The position numbers and the translations under genes are program-made. The notes below the pieces were generated by a model. It was not told the DNA's origin, made no database searches, and was given only the letters and a program-made list of their open reading frames with translations. Of a DNA stretch of 64,000 bases, positions 27,783 to 40,855 are shown piece by piece (within the stretch, counting starts at the first letter, position 1; each line of letters opens with the position of its first letter). The stretch is taken from NCBI GenBank assembly GCA_907164885.2, contig OU015492.1, positions 192,841,977-192,905,976 on the forward strand, given 5' to 3'. The DNA comes from Dolomedes plantarius. Lineage: Eukaryota > Arthropoda > Arachnida > Araneae > Dolomedidae.

Positions 27783-30700
27783 TTCTGGAGTATTACAACA
27801 CGATGTTCCAAAATAAGCTTATACGTGTGTCCTAAACCAAATAAATGTTGACGGAAATTGCAAAGTTCTATCACCAAAAGATTCTGTAAACAATCGCCCA
27901 GCCGCCATTCTGTAATTATCTTATTTAAATGATAAAAATTAACAAACTATTAGTAAAAATGAAATTATGTAAACGAGACTGACCATGTAACAAGTCGACT
28001 ACCGATAAAATAAAATAGAATACAGGCCCGTTTAGAATCCATAAAATGTCAAAAGGGATTTCCCTATTTTAATTACTCATTTTAAAATAATAATCAAGCA
28101 ATATCCCCATATTTAACAAAATCGTCATTTTAACCAAAATAAATTACTTTTCAATCAGTTTCATGTTACCAGATCTAAATAAAAAATGCTTTTAAAACCT
28201 CAAACTCACCAGAACGCTCAGTTAATAAATTAAGTGTTGATCTCCAAAGCCGAAAATAATTACTTTGCAGCACAAGTTGAAAGCTGTTGTGAGGCGCGCT
28301 TGTAAAACAATTATCGGAAAAGCTAGAGGATGATTGCCTGAAGCAAACATGTTCTCTGGTAATACGCAGGGATTACTGTGAAACGGGTAATGTGGGCGAG
28401 GAATTACAGAGGGGTTTATGTAACAAATATAATGGTGTTTAATATTTGCAATATATAATGACTTGTTCCATACTTAAAATTTTATGTATGCAAATACCAA
28501 ATACAGGAATTAATAATTTCCATTTCTAAGTCCTCTTTATTAAGAAATAGATCTTTTTTTCTTGCCAAAATGATTGGGTGTAGTAATTCAAAAGTAATAT
28601 AGTAAATAAATAAAAAAATGCTTACTATCTTTCGTAAAGTAATATAATAAAGAAATATAGTAATTAGGTAAATATATCCAAAAAATATTCGAATTGATGG
28701 TAAACTTCCTTAAAGAGGAGATATGAATACAGTTGAAATACATTCAGGTAAATCTCATGCCATACTTGTTAATAATACTTTTAATAACTTTCATTAAATA
28801 AATTAAACATGGGTTAACATAAATTAAACATAATTCAATACAGTTCAAAAACTATGTTCCTAACATTGTGGCATACACACGATGGCCCTCTGCCAGTTTT
28901 ATTTTCGACTCCCTTTTATAGCAGCATCACAAGCAGTGACGTTAACTCTGACGTCACCTCTGTTAGAAAATTCTTCATTGTGATATTTGGCCGAAAGAAC
29001 GGGTAAGAAATACCAACAAAAATAATAGATAATTTAAATGCGAAATAAATTTTTCAATAATTCAAAAAGGAATATATCATGTACATGTATGCTTTGACAC
29101 TGAAAAAAGGGAAACTTTCAGATAGGGCATATTACCAAAATGGAAGTACACTTCAAATGAGTTAGGAAAGGCCTCAACTGCTAAACAGATCTTAAACTGC
29201 TCAATTCTGAAACATTAGCGACAAACAGATATGTATTTGATTTGAAAATAGAATACTAACGAAGATGGGATATCTACCACTCCCGTTTTACCTGTTGCAA
29301 ATGATTCGGAAACTCGTTAAGCTGTCAACTGCAGCTGATTCGGGAAAACGAGTTACTTGCGATGCTAGATGCATGCATTCTCGTGGTTTTATTCCTTTCA
29401 AGACGGCGTAATGCACTGATTGATAGGAGTAGAATAACTTTGTGACCTTGGTCAATTAACGGAGGAAAAATTCTGTTCATGTGTCAGTCATTCATGTAAT
29501 CAAAATTTGCTTTGAAATTATCAATTTCCATAACATACATGTTTTCCATAGGTTGGTTTCTTGGTAGCGCTACGACTATCTTTAGCTATCGGATCCTAGA
29601 AGTAAAAATGTCAACTATAGTTCACTAAAGAGCATTGTCATACTTATAGGCAAACATGTATGTAGCCATAGTTTACTTATACTTAAATTGTGATCTCTTT
29701 TTTAGTCTAAGAGGGGATTTTTTGTGGGAAACATTCTACAATTGTTAAACTCACCTCGAACATACATAGGAAATATTCTGTCACCTTTAGGAACTTCTCC
29801 TAAAAGAGACACCATGTAACTCTATAGACATTTGCACGTAGTTAAAAAATACAGAGAATGGATTATGTAACGTTGAATCCCATAGCAAAGAAAATACACA
29901 GCAAACTTGGATAGCAACTTTCCACGGTAACTTGATTTTCACCTTTAAAGCTCTGCGAGTGTCAGCACGACACAAACACAAGACTCACCACTGCAAACAC
30001 TGAACAACCATCGGCGAGGTCAAACCTTTGAAGGGAGAAGCACAATGGTTGCCAGCAGAAGTTAACAAACTTCAGTATGGTGCAGTATGGTGCGTACAAC
30101 GAGATAACTAAAGCGCTTTCACAATAGTATCAAATAGTATATAACTGCATATTTCATTATTCAAAGACAGTTTTTCCCTTCTGTCTATTAAACAAGAATA
30201 AATTGGTATACTTAATTTACTTTAGGAATGGTAGAAAATTTTGAAATAATGGAAATTTAAGTTGAAGTACGATGTTCTTCGCAACGTGTTTCCTATGTAA
30301 TGCGACTTCAGCTTAAATGCGAGAATTATATGTGACTCTGAAATTTCTGCCATACATAAAATGAATGTTAAAATGGATGAATTCAGTATGCAAGAGTTCT
30401 CCAAACAAAATTTTAAATTATAATTTTGAGTTAACACTTCCTACAGCATGCTATGCATTTATTAAGTACACTAAAATTAGATTTTAAAAAAATGATAACT
30501 ATTTTAGCATATATTTCTGAAAGGGAAGCCGTATAAATGCAAAATTATGGTAATTTACATTGCTATATTGAAATTCTCTAGAGAAATAAAAACTAGTGAA
30601 AAAATAATTTGATTGCTGGCACTTTCACTTTGTACGTTTGAAATATTTAGGTATTACAAATTTCTCAATATAAAATATTTTAATACTTTTTTGTTGGTGT

Positions 30701-32183
30701 CAATGAAAGCAAACTTTGTATCAATTAAAATCGATTTTTTTAATGTTATCTATGCACTTTTTGAAATGAAAATATGTCTATAACATCTGCTCTATAACAT
30801 TGAGGTACATTTGTCTGATTTAAGTTATGAAAATATAGGCTGAAACAACGCTAAGACCATTCAGTTTGCCGAGATCCTAATAAGAGATGACTTGTAGACT
30901 ATAAATATCGATTTTAACAGTAAACATCATTAGAGTAAGAATGTCCTACAAAGATCTTTAATAGACTTTGAAAAGAGTTTCAATATTTGACATTTATGGA
31001 AAACGTTTCAACTTATCATACAGTTGATATTTTATGTACATAAGTAGGAAACAGAAAAATGACTGGGTAAAGATAAAACAGGGCATTTTTGTTATATTTT
31101 CCCATGGTTTTAGCATCATGAAATTTTGGGAGACAGTAGATATGATATATGCTGCAATTTTAAAATGCCTGATTTTCCAGTCAAAAGGCACTTTTATACT
31201 TGTTGTATAAAACATATGTCACTGAAAATAAAAATAATGTCTAAGTATTTACGTAAATCGTAGAACCACATTTGTCACCAAAGTATGGGTTAATGATAGG
31301 TGTGGAGTCCAAAGGAAAATTTAAAAGACATCAAATTTTAAATCACTTCAGAATATTTTAGGAGTTTTCTGGATCGTTTATTCCGTAATATATTGTTCAA
31401 AACCAATTTCACTTATCAAATAACAGTTGTCTGCAAAACATAAAGAAAAAGTATTAGAATTTATGTATATTATTTGAATAAACTTTACATGTCCAAAACT
31501 GAAAAGAACAAGTATTTTTCTAAAATTGAAGAAAAAATATAAAAAAGGCAAAATACATATTTTTTAAATCAAGCAATAACTCATCTCTGAAAACCAATCC
31601 TGATAGATATTTTTCCTTTAACGTGCAAATCAAATTTTTTATATATAGAAGAGTATATATATTTAATGTAAGTGATTAAACATTATACCCCACTTCTGCA
31701 GAATAGAAATGTACTGGCTCTGTAATTTTACTAAATAAACTTATGTATAAAAAATTGTCACATACGTAAGCCTAACCACGTATTACTTTTTTCCATGCCT
31801 TTCCTTTAATGAAAACATTCAGAATAATTTTGTATATTTTAAGTCGACTTTCCGTAGGATCCGAGATTTGTAAATTGGTCTCAAACTTCGAAACCGGCAT
31901 TCTTTAAATTAGCCTGCTCGAATGCCGTGAAGAACTCTTCTTTTTCGAATACCATTTGTTGCATTTATCTATTTTGACGCTATAGAAATAAGATACCTAA
32001 TATTCTGTAAACTATTTTTCATGCTCTACATTTTCTCTCACTTCAGCTGACAGACACCATTATACCAACAGTTTACAGCTGTAATAGGGGAACCTGGATC
32101 TTAAAACTTCATAAAAAATATTCTGCTTACTGAACTATTACAGCTATATACGAAGCTCATCTATTTCGAGCCCCATTTCTGCA
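27783..32183. other. AT-rich intergenic DNA
   Basis: A GC-richer patch at 28240-28420 and a CRE-like TGACGTCA near 28952 stand out weakly. No gene or transposon is supported. Confidence 0.45.
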
Positions 32184-32526
32184 AGGGCCCGAGGTAGCCT
32201 AGGGTTATAGTGTTGAGGTGGGACTGGGGAACAGTTGCTCGGTTCGAATACTTATGTATGTCCTTAAATACCTTCGTGTTTAAGCCACCTATGGGCACGT
32301 AAAATCTGCAGTCCGGAAAATTCTTCTATGTGATCAGAAAGGGTGGGAGTTGGTACGATCTCCCAGGTTTTGACCCTGGGGAGGCTCGGTCAAACTTATG
32401 GTGGCACCGGGCCAGGTCGAACTCCGACCCTTGTGGTGCCATTGTAAACTGCAACCGCATTACTCTACCCTCTTCTATCTATGGACCAGATATGGACATG
32501 TTCCAACCGGTGGGCATAATAATAAC
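32184..32526 (+). mobile_element. tRNA-derived SINE, about 340 bp
   Basis: The head has an A-box-like GGTAGCCTAGGGTTATAGTG and a B-box-like CTCGGTTCGAATAC about 45 nt later. A GC-rich body of about 260 bp follows, containing a short hairpin (TTTGACC...GGTCAAA). It ends in GGGCATAATAATAACATAC, a simple-repeat tail as in SINE tails. The body differs clearly in composition from its surroundings. The target duplication was not found. Confidence 0.55.
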
Positions 32527-33290
32527 ATACAATTTTTATTTAAAAAAGTATTTAAATTTATGTAAAATACTGTATACATTCATTTTTTCATGTCGATAAT
32601 AAAAAAGAGTATTTCCTCATGTAAGCATTGATATAGTATTTTTCTGCTTTATGTTTCTTCAGAAAATACATGCAATAGATAACTCCAACTAATAGTTTGA
32701 AGCAAATGAATCAAATAAACTTGTTTACGGATTTCCCCTTCCTTCATCCTAGATGCTTCCAATTTCCTCTGATTTCACTGTGCTAAATTAAACGAAAATC
32801 CTGAAAGCCTGGAGCAAGTTAGGAGCATCTGATTTGCTGGAATGAAGCGACAAAGGGATTTAGAGCAATTATCTGAAAGTGTCAAGCAAGATTGTTGGAG
32901 TGAAAGTATAATTCCTTTACACTTATATGGTAAAACGTTTGGCGTTAAAAAAATTCATTATACAGTACTTGCATCATTTGTAACAAGAAAATGCTTCTAT
33001 TTTTGTTTTTTTATCCCTAATACCGATCAATAGTTAAATAATATAGTTAATTATTTTATGGACTTTATAAGCAATGTTAAATATAAAAATGCTTCGTTCA
33101 ACATCACAATTATCGACGATATTTCTATTATTATGATCATTAAGATGGTCTTAAAGAAGCAAATTTAGTGATATAAAATATGACAGCGGTCATTCTTGAT
33201 CATTCTCAAATTTTGTAGCTTAATCAATTTCCGTTGATTCTATTTGTTTGATTATTTTCATTTCAAATATTTCTCTGCCCTACATGTCAG

Positions 33291-33292
<2 letters not shown>
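32527..33292. other. AT-rich intergenic DNA
   Basis: Nothing recognised. Confidence 0.5.
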
Positions 33293-33341
<49 letters not shown>

Positions 33342-33350
33342 ATATATATA
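33293..33350. repeat. (TA)n microsatellite
   Basis: About 29 units with two TATG interruptions, directly abutting a GC-rich island. Confidence 0.98.
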
Positions 33351-33733
33351 CCCAACAAACACAGAAGCATCGGGCCGGGGTCGGAAGGTTCCGGCCAGCC
33401 GATTTCACCACTGCCGGGCCGGCGCATTAGGTCAGTATCGCTTCCGTCACGGCTGTGTCCTCTCGCCCGCGACTACCCCGTCGACTGCCGGGCCGCTTCC
33501 GGTAGGATTCGAGCCATCGTTCATCCGACTACGAACCGTTAGGCAGCCGCGATTTAGCCATCGATGCGGACAGATAGCCGGAACGTAACCGGAGGTTGAC
33601 GGGCCGGTTACGGGAGCAATAATTGGTGTCGACATACCGTCATCTACCCATCTCGTAAACAGCAATGTGCCGTAGGTCCGGGCATCATGCCAGCATTCTA
33701 CCAGAATCGGACCGCCGGCATTTTTTTAAAGTT
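33351..33733. other. GC-rich island, repeat candidate 1
   Basis: About 380 bp with many CpG and GCCGG/CCGGC words in an otherwise AT-rich region. It begins ACCCAACAAACACAG at the end of a (TA)n and finishes CCGCCGGCATTTTTTT. The same beginning recurs inverted at the second island (45.3 kb). No coding frame is convincing. The TA border, compositional contrast and second copy suggest a non-autonomous mobile element, but its other end is undefined. Confidence 0.45.
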
Positions 33734-34270
33734 TTGCGTAGGACCCTTTCGTTTATATGCTTATTTTTATTTAATACATTGACGAATAACCTCTGATATC
33801 AACCCTTTCACTTTTATTATTTTTTTTTGCCTTCATATTTCTAGTATTCTTGCCAGTTTTGCCTTATGTATTTTTAGGTATTACCAAATACTGATCTTTG
33901 TTATTACCTAAAAATTTTCATTTGAATCACAAGTTTACTTGTTAGAACAAAACCTACTTTTGTATTAAGATACATTTACCCAAATTTGAAAGTTAAGATA
34001 ACATTAATACCAACCATTAAAGCTAAATCATCTTTCCATTCGATCTAAGGTTCCCGTTTGTTTGTTTTTTTAACTTAGAATGAGATTATAGTATGTAAAA
34101 CAGTACTACTTTAATAATTAACCCAAAAAATTTGTACTTCCCCAGTATAAAATTTATTAACATAATTTGATAAATTTATAAACAAATTTGATACCTTCAT
34201 TTTCAAAACTTCACTAATGTGTAGTGTGTATGATGAAACCCATCTTTGTGAGCTCATGAAAACTTGCTCA
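33734..34270. other. AT-rich intergenic DNA
   Basis: Nothing recognised. Confidence 0.5.
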
Positions 34271-34682
34271 GAATTTATTTAAATTATTTTTTGGTGTAGA
34301 GTTAATAAATGCTCTACAGATAAGAAAATTATTTTTTGCATAGTTTTGTGAATTAAAGAGTAATTCATTAAATTCTTATAAGTCATTTTTAAAAAATATT
34401 TTCTTTTATATTATATTGGACATTCAATATCCAACACTTGATAGTACAATTTTTGAGAAATATTTCTATGATAGTAATATTTCTACAGAGTAATAGTTTC
34501 TACAGAGTTGATAGTAATATTTCTATTATACAAAATAGTACTATGATAGTAATATTTCTCAAAAATAGTACTATCAAGTGTTGGATATTGAATGTCCAAT
34601 ATAATATAAAAGAAAATATTTTTTAAAAATGACTTATAAGAATTTAATGAATTACTCTTTAATTCATAAAACTATGCAAAAC
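34271..34682. repeat. Large inverted repeat A
   Basis: The arms at about 34324-34447 and 34568-34682 are nearly identical over about 115 bp (for example TTGGACATTCAATATCCAAC and its complement). They continue with lower identity toward a loop of about 60 bp made of repeated TGATAGTAATATTTCT words. The first 100 bp (34275-34372) recurs directly at 34934-35033. Confidence 0.92.
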
Positions 34683-34933
34683 AAAAGATAATTATAGAAA
34701 CACATGTTTTTAAATACAGAAAAGAGCTGGTTTAAAGTAAAAAATAGTTTATTTAGAAAGTACATAGCACATTTACACAATTTGTTCTACGAAACAGGAT
34801 CCTTTCGCTGTGCCTCTGGCTCCATCTTTACAGCATCTAGGGAAAAAAAAGAAAGAGAAAATCAGTTCATAAATTTATGTGAAAGGAAAATGACTCCCAT
34901 CCCCTGATATAATTTATGAAACAAAAGAAGAAT

Positions 34934-35033
34934 TTATTTAAATTATTTTTTGATGTAGAGTTAGTAAATGCTCTGCAGATAAGAAAATTATTTTTTGCAT
35001 AGTTTTGTACATTAAAGGGTAATTTATTGTTGT
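34934..35033. repeat. Direct copy of the outer arm of inverted repeat A
   Basis: Matches 34275-34372 over about 100 bp, including GCAGATAAGAAAATTATTTT, with few substitutions. Same orientation. Confidence 0.9.
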
Positions 35034-35206
35034 AAAAATAGTTGATTGTTGAAAGTAGTTGAAAAAATTCATTGTTGATAAAGTAGAATTAAATAAATCC
35101 AATTAGGAAATATAAATTCTGAGACAGGGGTTTAAAAAAACTTGATATAAAACAGCACCCAACACATGAGTGCAGTTTTAAATCTGTTGTCATTTTATTG
35201 ATAACT

Positions 35207-36050
35207 ACTTCCAAGAAGTAAATTCCTACCACATTTTTTTGTAAAACCAATTACATACTGTGAAAACTACATCATGTAATAAATATTTACTTGATTAAAT
35301 AAATATACTAATAGAAAATAGTTATAAAATATTTTTTAAAGAGAATTCCCCTTTTCACTAAATTTCTCTCTGTACAGTAGAAAATCCAACCATGTCGATT
35401 AATTTGTTATTATAGATATAAATAAAATAGAGTAGATTGCCTTGATAAGAGTACAATAATAAGTTTTTAATGTTGAGCATAATTTCAGCTCAACACTGAA
35501 AGCTGAATCAGAGACTTGTCTAGAATGACACCAAAATTTCCTCTTCACTATTGACAATAATGCTGTTGAAAGTAGAGAAACACAAGAATAAAGATTGAAT
35601 GCTAAGTAAAACATTAGCATACAAAATCTTAAATTTCTAAATTTGATTACAACATGCCATAGAGAGCATTAATACAGATGCTGGGTCAGATTTAGAAATT
35701 TAAGATGCTAACATTTTATTTAGTATTCAATCTTCATTCTTGTGTTTCTTTACTTTCAATGTGAGAGTGATTCTCGATAGTGAAGAGAAAATTTTGTTGT
35801 CATTCTAAACAAGTCAGCTTTCAATTATTGTACTCTATCAAGGCATTCTAATCTATTTTATTTATATCTGTAATAACTAATCATTTAATTAACAGGATTG
35901 AATGTCTTACTGTACTCAGAAATTTAGTGAAAAGGGTGAATACTCTTTAACAACTAATCTATTACTATAATAATGAATAAAGTAAACATTTATTATATGA
36001 TGTAGCTTTCACAGTAATTGGTTTTACAAAAAATGTGGTAGAAAGTACTC
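35207..36050. repeat. Large inverted repeat B
   Basis: The left arm (about 35207-35635) pairs with the right arm (about 35690-36050) around a spacer of about 55 bp. Shared blocks in order include TACCACATTTTTTTGTAAAA, AATAAAATAGA, GAAACACAAGAAT and CTTAAATTTCTAAAT. Arms differ by scattered substitutions and one extra segment of about 35 bp in the left arm. No protein frame is conserved between the arms. Confidence 0.9.
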
Positions 36051-37060
36051 TGGGATAAAACTTCTGCATAGTAATTTAATAGAGCATATCTTTTGTTACT
36101 TAATTGTCAAATTATGGTGGAGATCTGTGTATAAAATATTTTTTATTTGCGAGCAGCTGTTATTAGGGATAACCACAGTAAGAAATTATTCAAAATATAC
36201 TATTTAGATTCAGTAATTACTAAACAATTGTTATGATATATTGTTTGATTAGTCTAGGTTAATTTGAAAAATGAGGTGGGTAATATTGACTAGCTGTCAA
36301 TGTTGAGTGAAATGGCATAGATTATATTATAAAGCGTGAAGAAACACTTAGACTTTTTGAACCAAGCTTCTAACCCAAATTTAAAATTTTTTTAAATATT
36401 TTGCTAATGAGAGTATTTTTCACAGATCTTAACAATGGAATAGAAAACCCGTATAGTCAACAAATTCATGGATAAACGATTCAGTTCTAAAAGCAAAAAG
36501 CCTGGTTTCTGTATACTGTTGTAACATGATTATTATAAAAGTATACAGAAACCAGGCCTTTTGCTTTTAGGGCTGCATCTTTTATCCATGACTTAGTTGA
36601 CAATACAGGTGTTATGTTCCATTCTTTAGATCCATGAAAATATTTTCAATTTTAAAAGTTTTATTAAATTTTTTTTTAAATTCTGGTTAGAAGTTCGGTT
36701 TGAAATGTTAAAAGTATTTTATTGCACTTTGTAAAATAATCTATGCTACTGCACTCAACATTGACAGCCAGTCAATCTTTGTATGCTTGCATCATTTTTC
36801 AACTTAAGTTAGATAAACCAAATAATACACCATAAAAAAAAACCTACACACTTGCAAACATAACCTTATTATAGTCAACAATTGTTTAATAATTAACTGA
36901 ACCTAAATAATATATTTTGGAATATTTTTTTACTGCCCTTATCCTTACACTTTATAATAACAGCTGCTCACAAAAATATATTTTATGTGACAGATCTCCA
37001 CCAAAATTTGACAATGAAATAATAAAAAAATTAAATACTAGGCAGAAGTTAGTATTCCAA
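36046..37060. repeat. Large inverted repeat C, 1 kb, tiny loop
   Basis: The left arm (36046-36517) and right arm (about 36540-37060) meet at a loop of about 20 bp. The apex is AAGCCTGGTTTCTGTATAC and its complement. Further outward pairs include TCATGGATAAA, the region around TGACTAGCTGTCAATGTTGA, and AGCAGCTGTTATT at the base. Its left base overlaps or touches the outer end of repeat B. Confidence 0.92.
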
Positions 37061-38998
37061 ATGACATTCAACTACCTATTAGCTCATCAACGAATGATCT
37101 AATACATCTATAAGCATTATTATTATTATTATTACTTCTGTAAGGAATTATGAATGAACCCCTAACTACTTCTCATGAAATTCTGATAATTAAATTTAAA
37201 AATTTTTTAACATTAACTATCAAGAGTAAAATAACCCTTGGCATTTTATATCTTTATAATATAAAAATATAAAAATTTTTTTGGTAAGCAGTTATGATAA
37301 AAGACTTTCACAAGAGTCATGGTTAACTGAAGTCCCTGAACTGCACTTTCGGACATACCTAATACTTTAATAACAGGCTTGCCAGTTAAAAATATAATGA
37401 ATAAAGGAAATCAATATCAATCCACAAATTACTGCAACCAAAGTTTATGAGAATGTTCGGATTAGCATATATAATATACAAAGATAAATTTGAAAATTTG
37501 AGTTGTTTATTAATTAAGAATTATGTAATAAAAATATTTTTTATGGTTTTTCATAGAAAAATTCAAATTTAAGTACAAAAAATAAATTTAAAAAAAATAT
37601 ATTCACAACCTTGTGATTTTGCCCACAAGTTCACTGCTGAAAAAAAAAGGATATCTACAGAATAAAAAAAAATGGGTTCAGTGAGGTTAAAATCAACTTA
37701 CAGATTATGAATCGAGCTCACTGCCAAGTGAGTTGTGGAATCTTTTCATGGAAATCACAATGAGGTGAAGATGGATTCCAGTTTTAGAATTCTGTAAAGA
37801 AACCAATATTTTCTTATAATGCCATAATAAAAATTAGAGTCATTTGTGATACCAAGAAGCATTGAAAAGCAGAGTTCATTATAAATTTGCTTATCAGTGA
37901 AATAAAAAAGGTCGATCCTTAAAATTTGAAATATTATGATTTTTTGAAATTGAGTAACAATAGAATTGATGTTTGAGTAGTATTCAAAAGTTATACAATG
38001 AGAAAAATAAATGTAATATAAATAAAAGAAGAAAAAAATGTAGCATCGAATTTTTGTTATGGATCATATTGTTAAAAACTATGTTAGGGCTAAAGACATA
38101 ATCGGTATTTTCAGTTTCACAGTTTGAAAAAAACGGGAAAAAACCAACTTTCTTAAAAGTTTTCTACAATTTTCTGATTTAACCGAACTTCTATTAACGT
38201 TTTAATTTATTTCAAGTTAAGTTGGGGGGGGGGGTCGTCTATGCTTTGGGCCAGTAAGTTCTTATTTATTTTACACAACATGACAACTAAATACTCTCTA
38301 AAAGTCTTGAAAACAAATAGCTTATAAATAAGTTATTGAGGACATTCTCAAATTTTTAATGACACACACAGAATGCAAAAGTTTACCTAAAGTTTTAATA
38401 AAAATCTAGCACACATGATGTTATCTAAATAAAGGTTCTCCTCGTCAGATTATACAAGATTTTAAAGTTGAAACTGACAAATTAAATTATATAAATGCAT
38501 GATGACCAGCAATTTAATAACTTAGGAATGAAAAATATAATAACTTTCTGCATATATTTATATACATATGATTATGCAATACTAAAAAATAAAAACAACT
38601 ATAAACATTAATATTCAGATGTATGCTGATAAGTGCATGACTTTTTTTCCAGTTGCTTCTTTTCTGCACTCATACAGACTGCATGATTGAGCATAAATCA
38701 GAATTATATAGTATGTTGTGTTAAAAATATGCATATCAGATATCTGATCTATAAGTATAAAATCAATAAACTTCTGTTAGAATTTTTAAAAATTATAGCA
38801 TGAAGTTGAACATATGCAAAAGAAGTTTAGAAGTAAAAATTTTGAAGAAAAATATTAACTTTCTTTTTTATATAATTTCCTGCTCTGGTTGACTGGAGGT
38901 TGGGAAAGGAACGAAGTCTGTATGCTTAAAGAGAATACTTTGATAGACATAATTATTCTAAACATTCAAATATTTACTATATAATATACTACAAAATA
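37061..38998. other. AT-rich DNA downstream of the candidate gene
   Basis: An (ATT)n run lies near 37110-37131 and a run of 11 G at about 38224-38234. It would contain the 3' untranslated region if the minus-strand gene at 39 kb is real. No exon is supported. Confidence 0.4.
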
Positions 38999-39363
38999 TC
39001 ATTGATTCAGAGCTATAATGAAAGGCTTTTTTTTGGTTAATAATAAAGTCAGTTGTTCAGTCAAGAAGTCAATTATTGTATTTGGATGATCAGAAATTTT
39101 ATGTCGTAGAACATCAAGCAATTCAATTACCACATTTAATACATTTTCACCATCACTCATTACTGTTTTCATTTAATCCAAATTCTTTTAAAATGCTTAA
39201 CATATTATTTATCTTATTTGTTTTGCAAGGAAATTTATAATTATTAAATTTTGAAATCTTACAATTCTTAACAAATGCCACAATATTAAGTTTTAGAATA
39301 GCACGTTACCTTTTGATGCTTTCCACAATCCTTTAAGCCAGGCTGATGTTTTGTTGATCTTAT
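38999..39363 (-). CDS. Candidate small host gene, last two exons
   Basis: Two minus-strand blocks look like exons. Exon A (39310-39363, 54 nt) follows CTTCGTAG| and ends AAAAG|GTAACG. It reads KINKTSAWLKGLWKASK in the frame used here. Exon B follows ACAG| at 39163 and reads to TGA at 38999-39001. It contributes VMSDGENVLNVVIELLDVL, then a Leu-rich helix-like stretch, and ends KKKPFIIALNQ. The phases of A and B agree. Exon B alone gives a 53-residue protein from its first Met. Upstream, a donor GTAAGT (39701-39706) ends a possible leader exon within a promoter-like patch. The acceptors lack strong pyrimidine tracts. I do not recognise the protein. Splicing is inferred. Confidence 0.35.
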
Positions 39364-39700
39364 CTACGAAGTTAAATACAAACAAAAAGATATTTACTTT
39401 ACTACAAAATAAAATTACATATTTCATTTAAATACAAAAGAATTTGCATAAATGTATATCTAAATTAAACAGTGTTAGAATGAAGTTTCTGGAATTTGTA
39501 TAACATTCAATTACATTAATTTAACTTTTATATCCTTTACTAACTGTAGGCAAGACATTTAAGATCAACTCAGTTAATCCTACCCATTCTTTTACATCAA
39601 TATATGCATTAAATTTGAAACGTTGAAAATTAAAAACAATAATTTATTTTAAATAACTGCAATTAGTTTAATCACAAATCTCTAAACAATAAACAATGTT

Positions 39701-39975
39701 ACTTACTCTTAAGCTGGAGGTAACTTCTTTTAAGAGGCACCCATTATGAGTGAAGCTACCCTAACTACGTCACGCTTTAAAGTGACGATGCAAAAGCGTT
39801 GCAAAAGCGTTGTTCTCTACGTCGTTCATTGGTCCACGTAGCTGCCATTCATCCGAAGTCCTGCCTTTCTTCCCCGATCTTTCAAAAATGGCGGCGAATT
39901 TAAACCAAATATCAAATTCGATAGCTGAAGCATTTTTTTCTGTTTTCATAAGCTTCTGAGAAGCTAAAAACACAG
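39701..39975 (-). promoter_or_regulatory. Promoter-like region for the minus-strand gene
   Basis: A CpG-containing patch in AT-rich DNA. On the minus strand it carries CCAAT (GACCAATGAA, about 39830), a CRE-like GTGACGTAG (about 39770), and a leader ending at the donor AAGA|GTAAGT (39701-39706). The plus strand has AAAATGGCGGC at about 39885, a YY1-type element common near transcription starts. A 67-codon minus frame (39770-39973) crosses it but probably does not encode a protein. A plus-strand transcript starting here is also possible. Confidence 0.35.
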
Positions 39976-40109
39976 ACGACGACCCCCCTTTTTTATATCA
40001 AACCACTGAGCTACTCTTACAATGTCAAAATTTTTGTTAGTTTGTAATTATAAGAAATCTTAGTCATATGAACAGTATTTACAGTTTAAAGAATTCAAAT
40101 CATAATGAA

Positions 40110-40855
40110 ATACATCTCATTTTCATCATATTAATTTTACAGTAGCATATTCTTATACACATTGGAATGAAAGAAAAACAATGTTTAATTAACGGACCAT
40201 AGTTAAAACAAACAAATCACAGCTATTTAGTTCTTGTATATTTTTCAAGTTTATTCTGTTTCTAGTTTATATTGTCGTTTTCAAGTTTATATTGTTGTTT
40301 TGTTTTGTTTTGGTTCCTTATCCTTTGTAGTACACAAAAACATTCACGTTTTTCAAAAGTCCATAGTAATCACACATGGTTTCCATCACTTGTTTCACTG
40401 ACACATTGAATTTTTTTTCTTTTTGTTTCAAATTTTGGTATTAATGTAATTTTGTTTTTATCAATGCATGTCTCGCAGAAGTGCCCCGAACGGACAACGA
40501 TGACTCGCTAACTAATTTAACAATCCCTTCTACTGCTTCAGTGTGACATGGAAAATTATTGAAGTCAATACGTTGACTCTCGTGATAGGTTCCTTTATAA
40601 ACTGCTTTAGTTTTTCATCAGAAATGCCTCTTCATAGGAGATCCTGTTACTTTAACATCATTCCATTCAATCATATCAATAAAATCCTTGGCATCAAAGT
40701 TTATACGTTGAATTAAAAACTTTCCTTCATTTGCAGTCCTTGCTTTTAGAATCCTACGTAATCCAAGCTCTCTTACATAACTGCGATCATCTGATATCAT
40801 ACAAAGGAGGAATTTTCTGAAGCAGATTTTTGTCACTGGATAAGGTATAAAAGAT
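40110..40855. repeat. Left arm of head-to-head inverted duplication
   Basis: Matches 42895-43615 in reverse complement, including noncoding sequence past the stop codons (for example GAATGAAAGAAAAACAAT near 40165 and its complement near 43545). Divergence is moderate with many small indels. Confidence 0.88.

Noticed and set aside
33351..33733. rDNA fragment or CpG-island promoter
   Set aside because: No rRNA motif is recognised, and the shared end motif with the 45-kb island favours a repeat.
39770..39973. 67-codon minus-strand protein
   Set aside because: It crosses the promoter-like patch and reads against a YY1-type site. No known family; the open frame is probably due to local GC.
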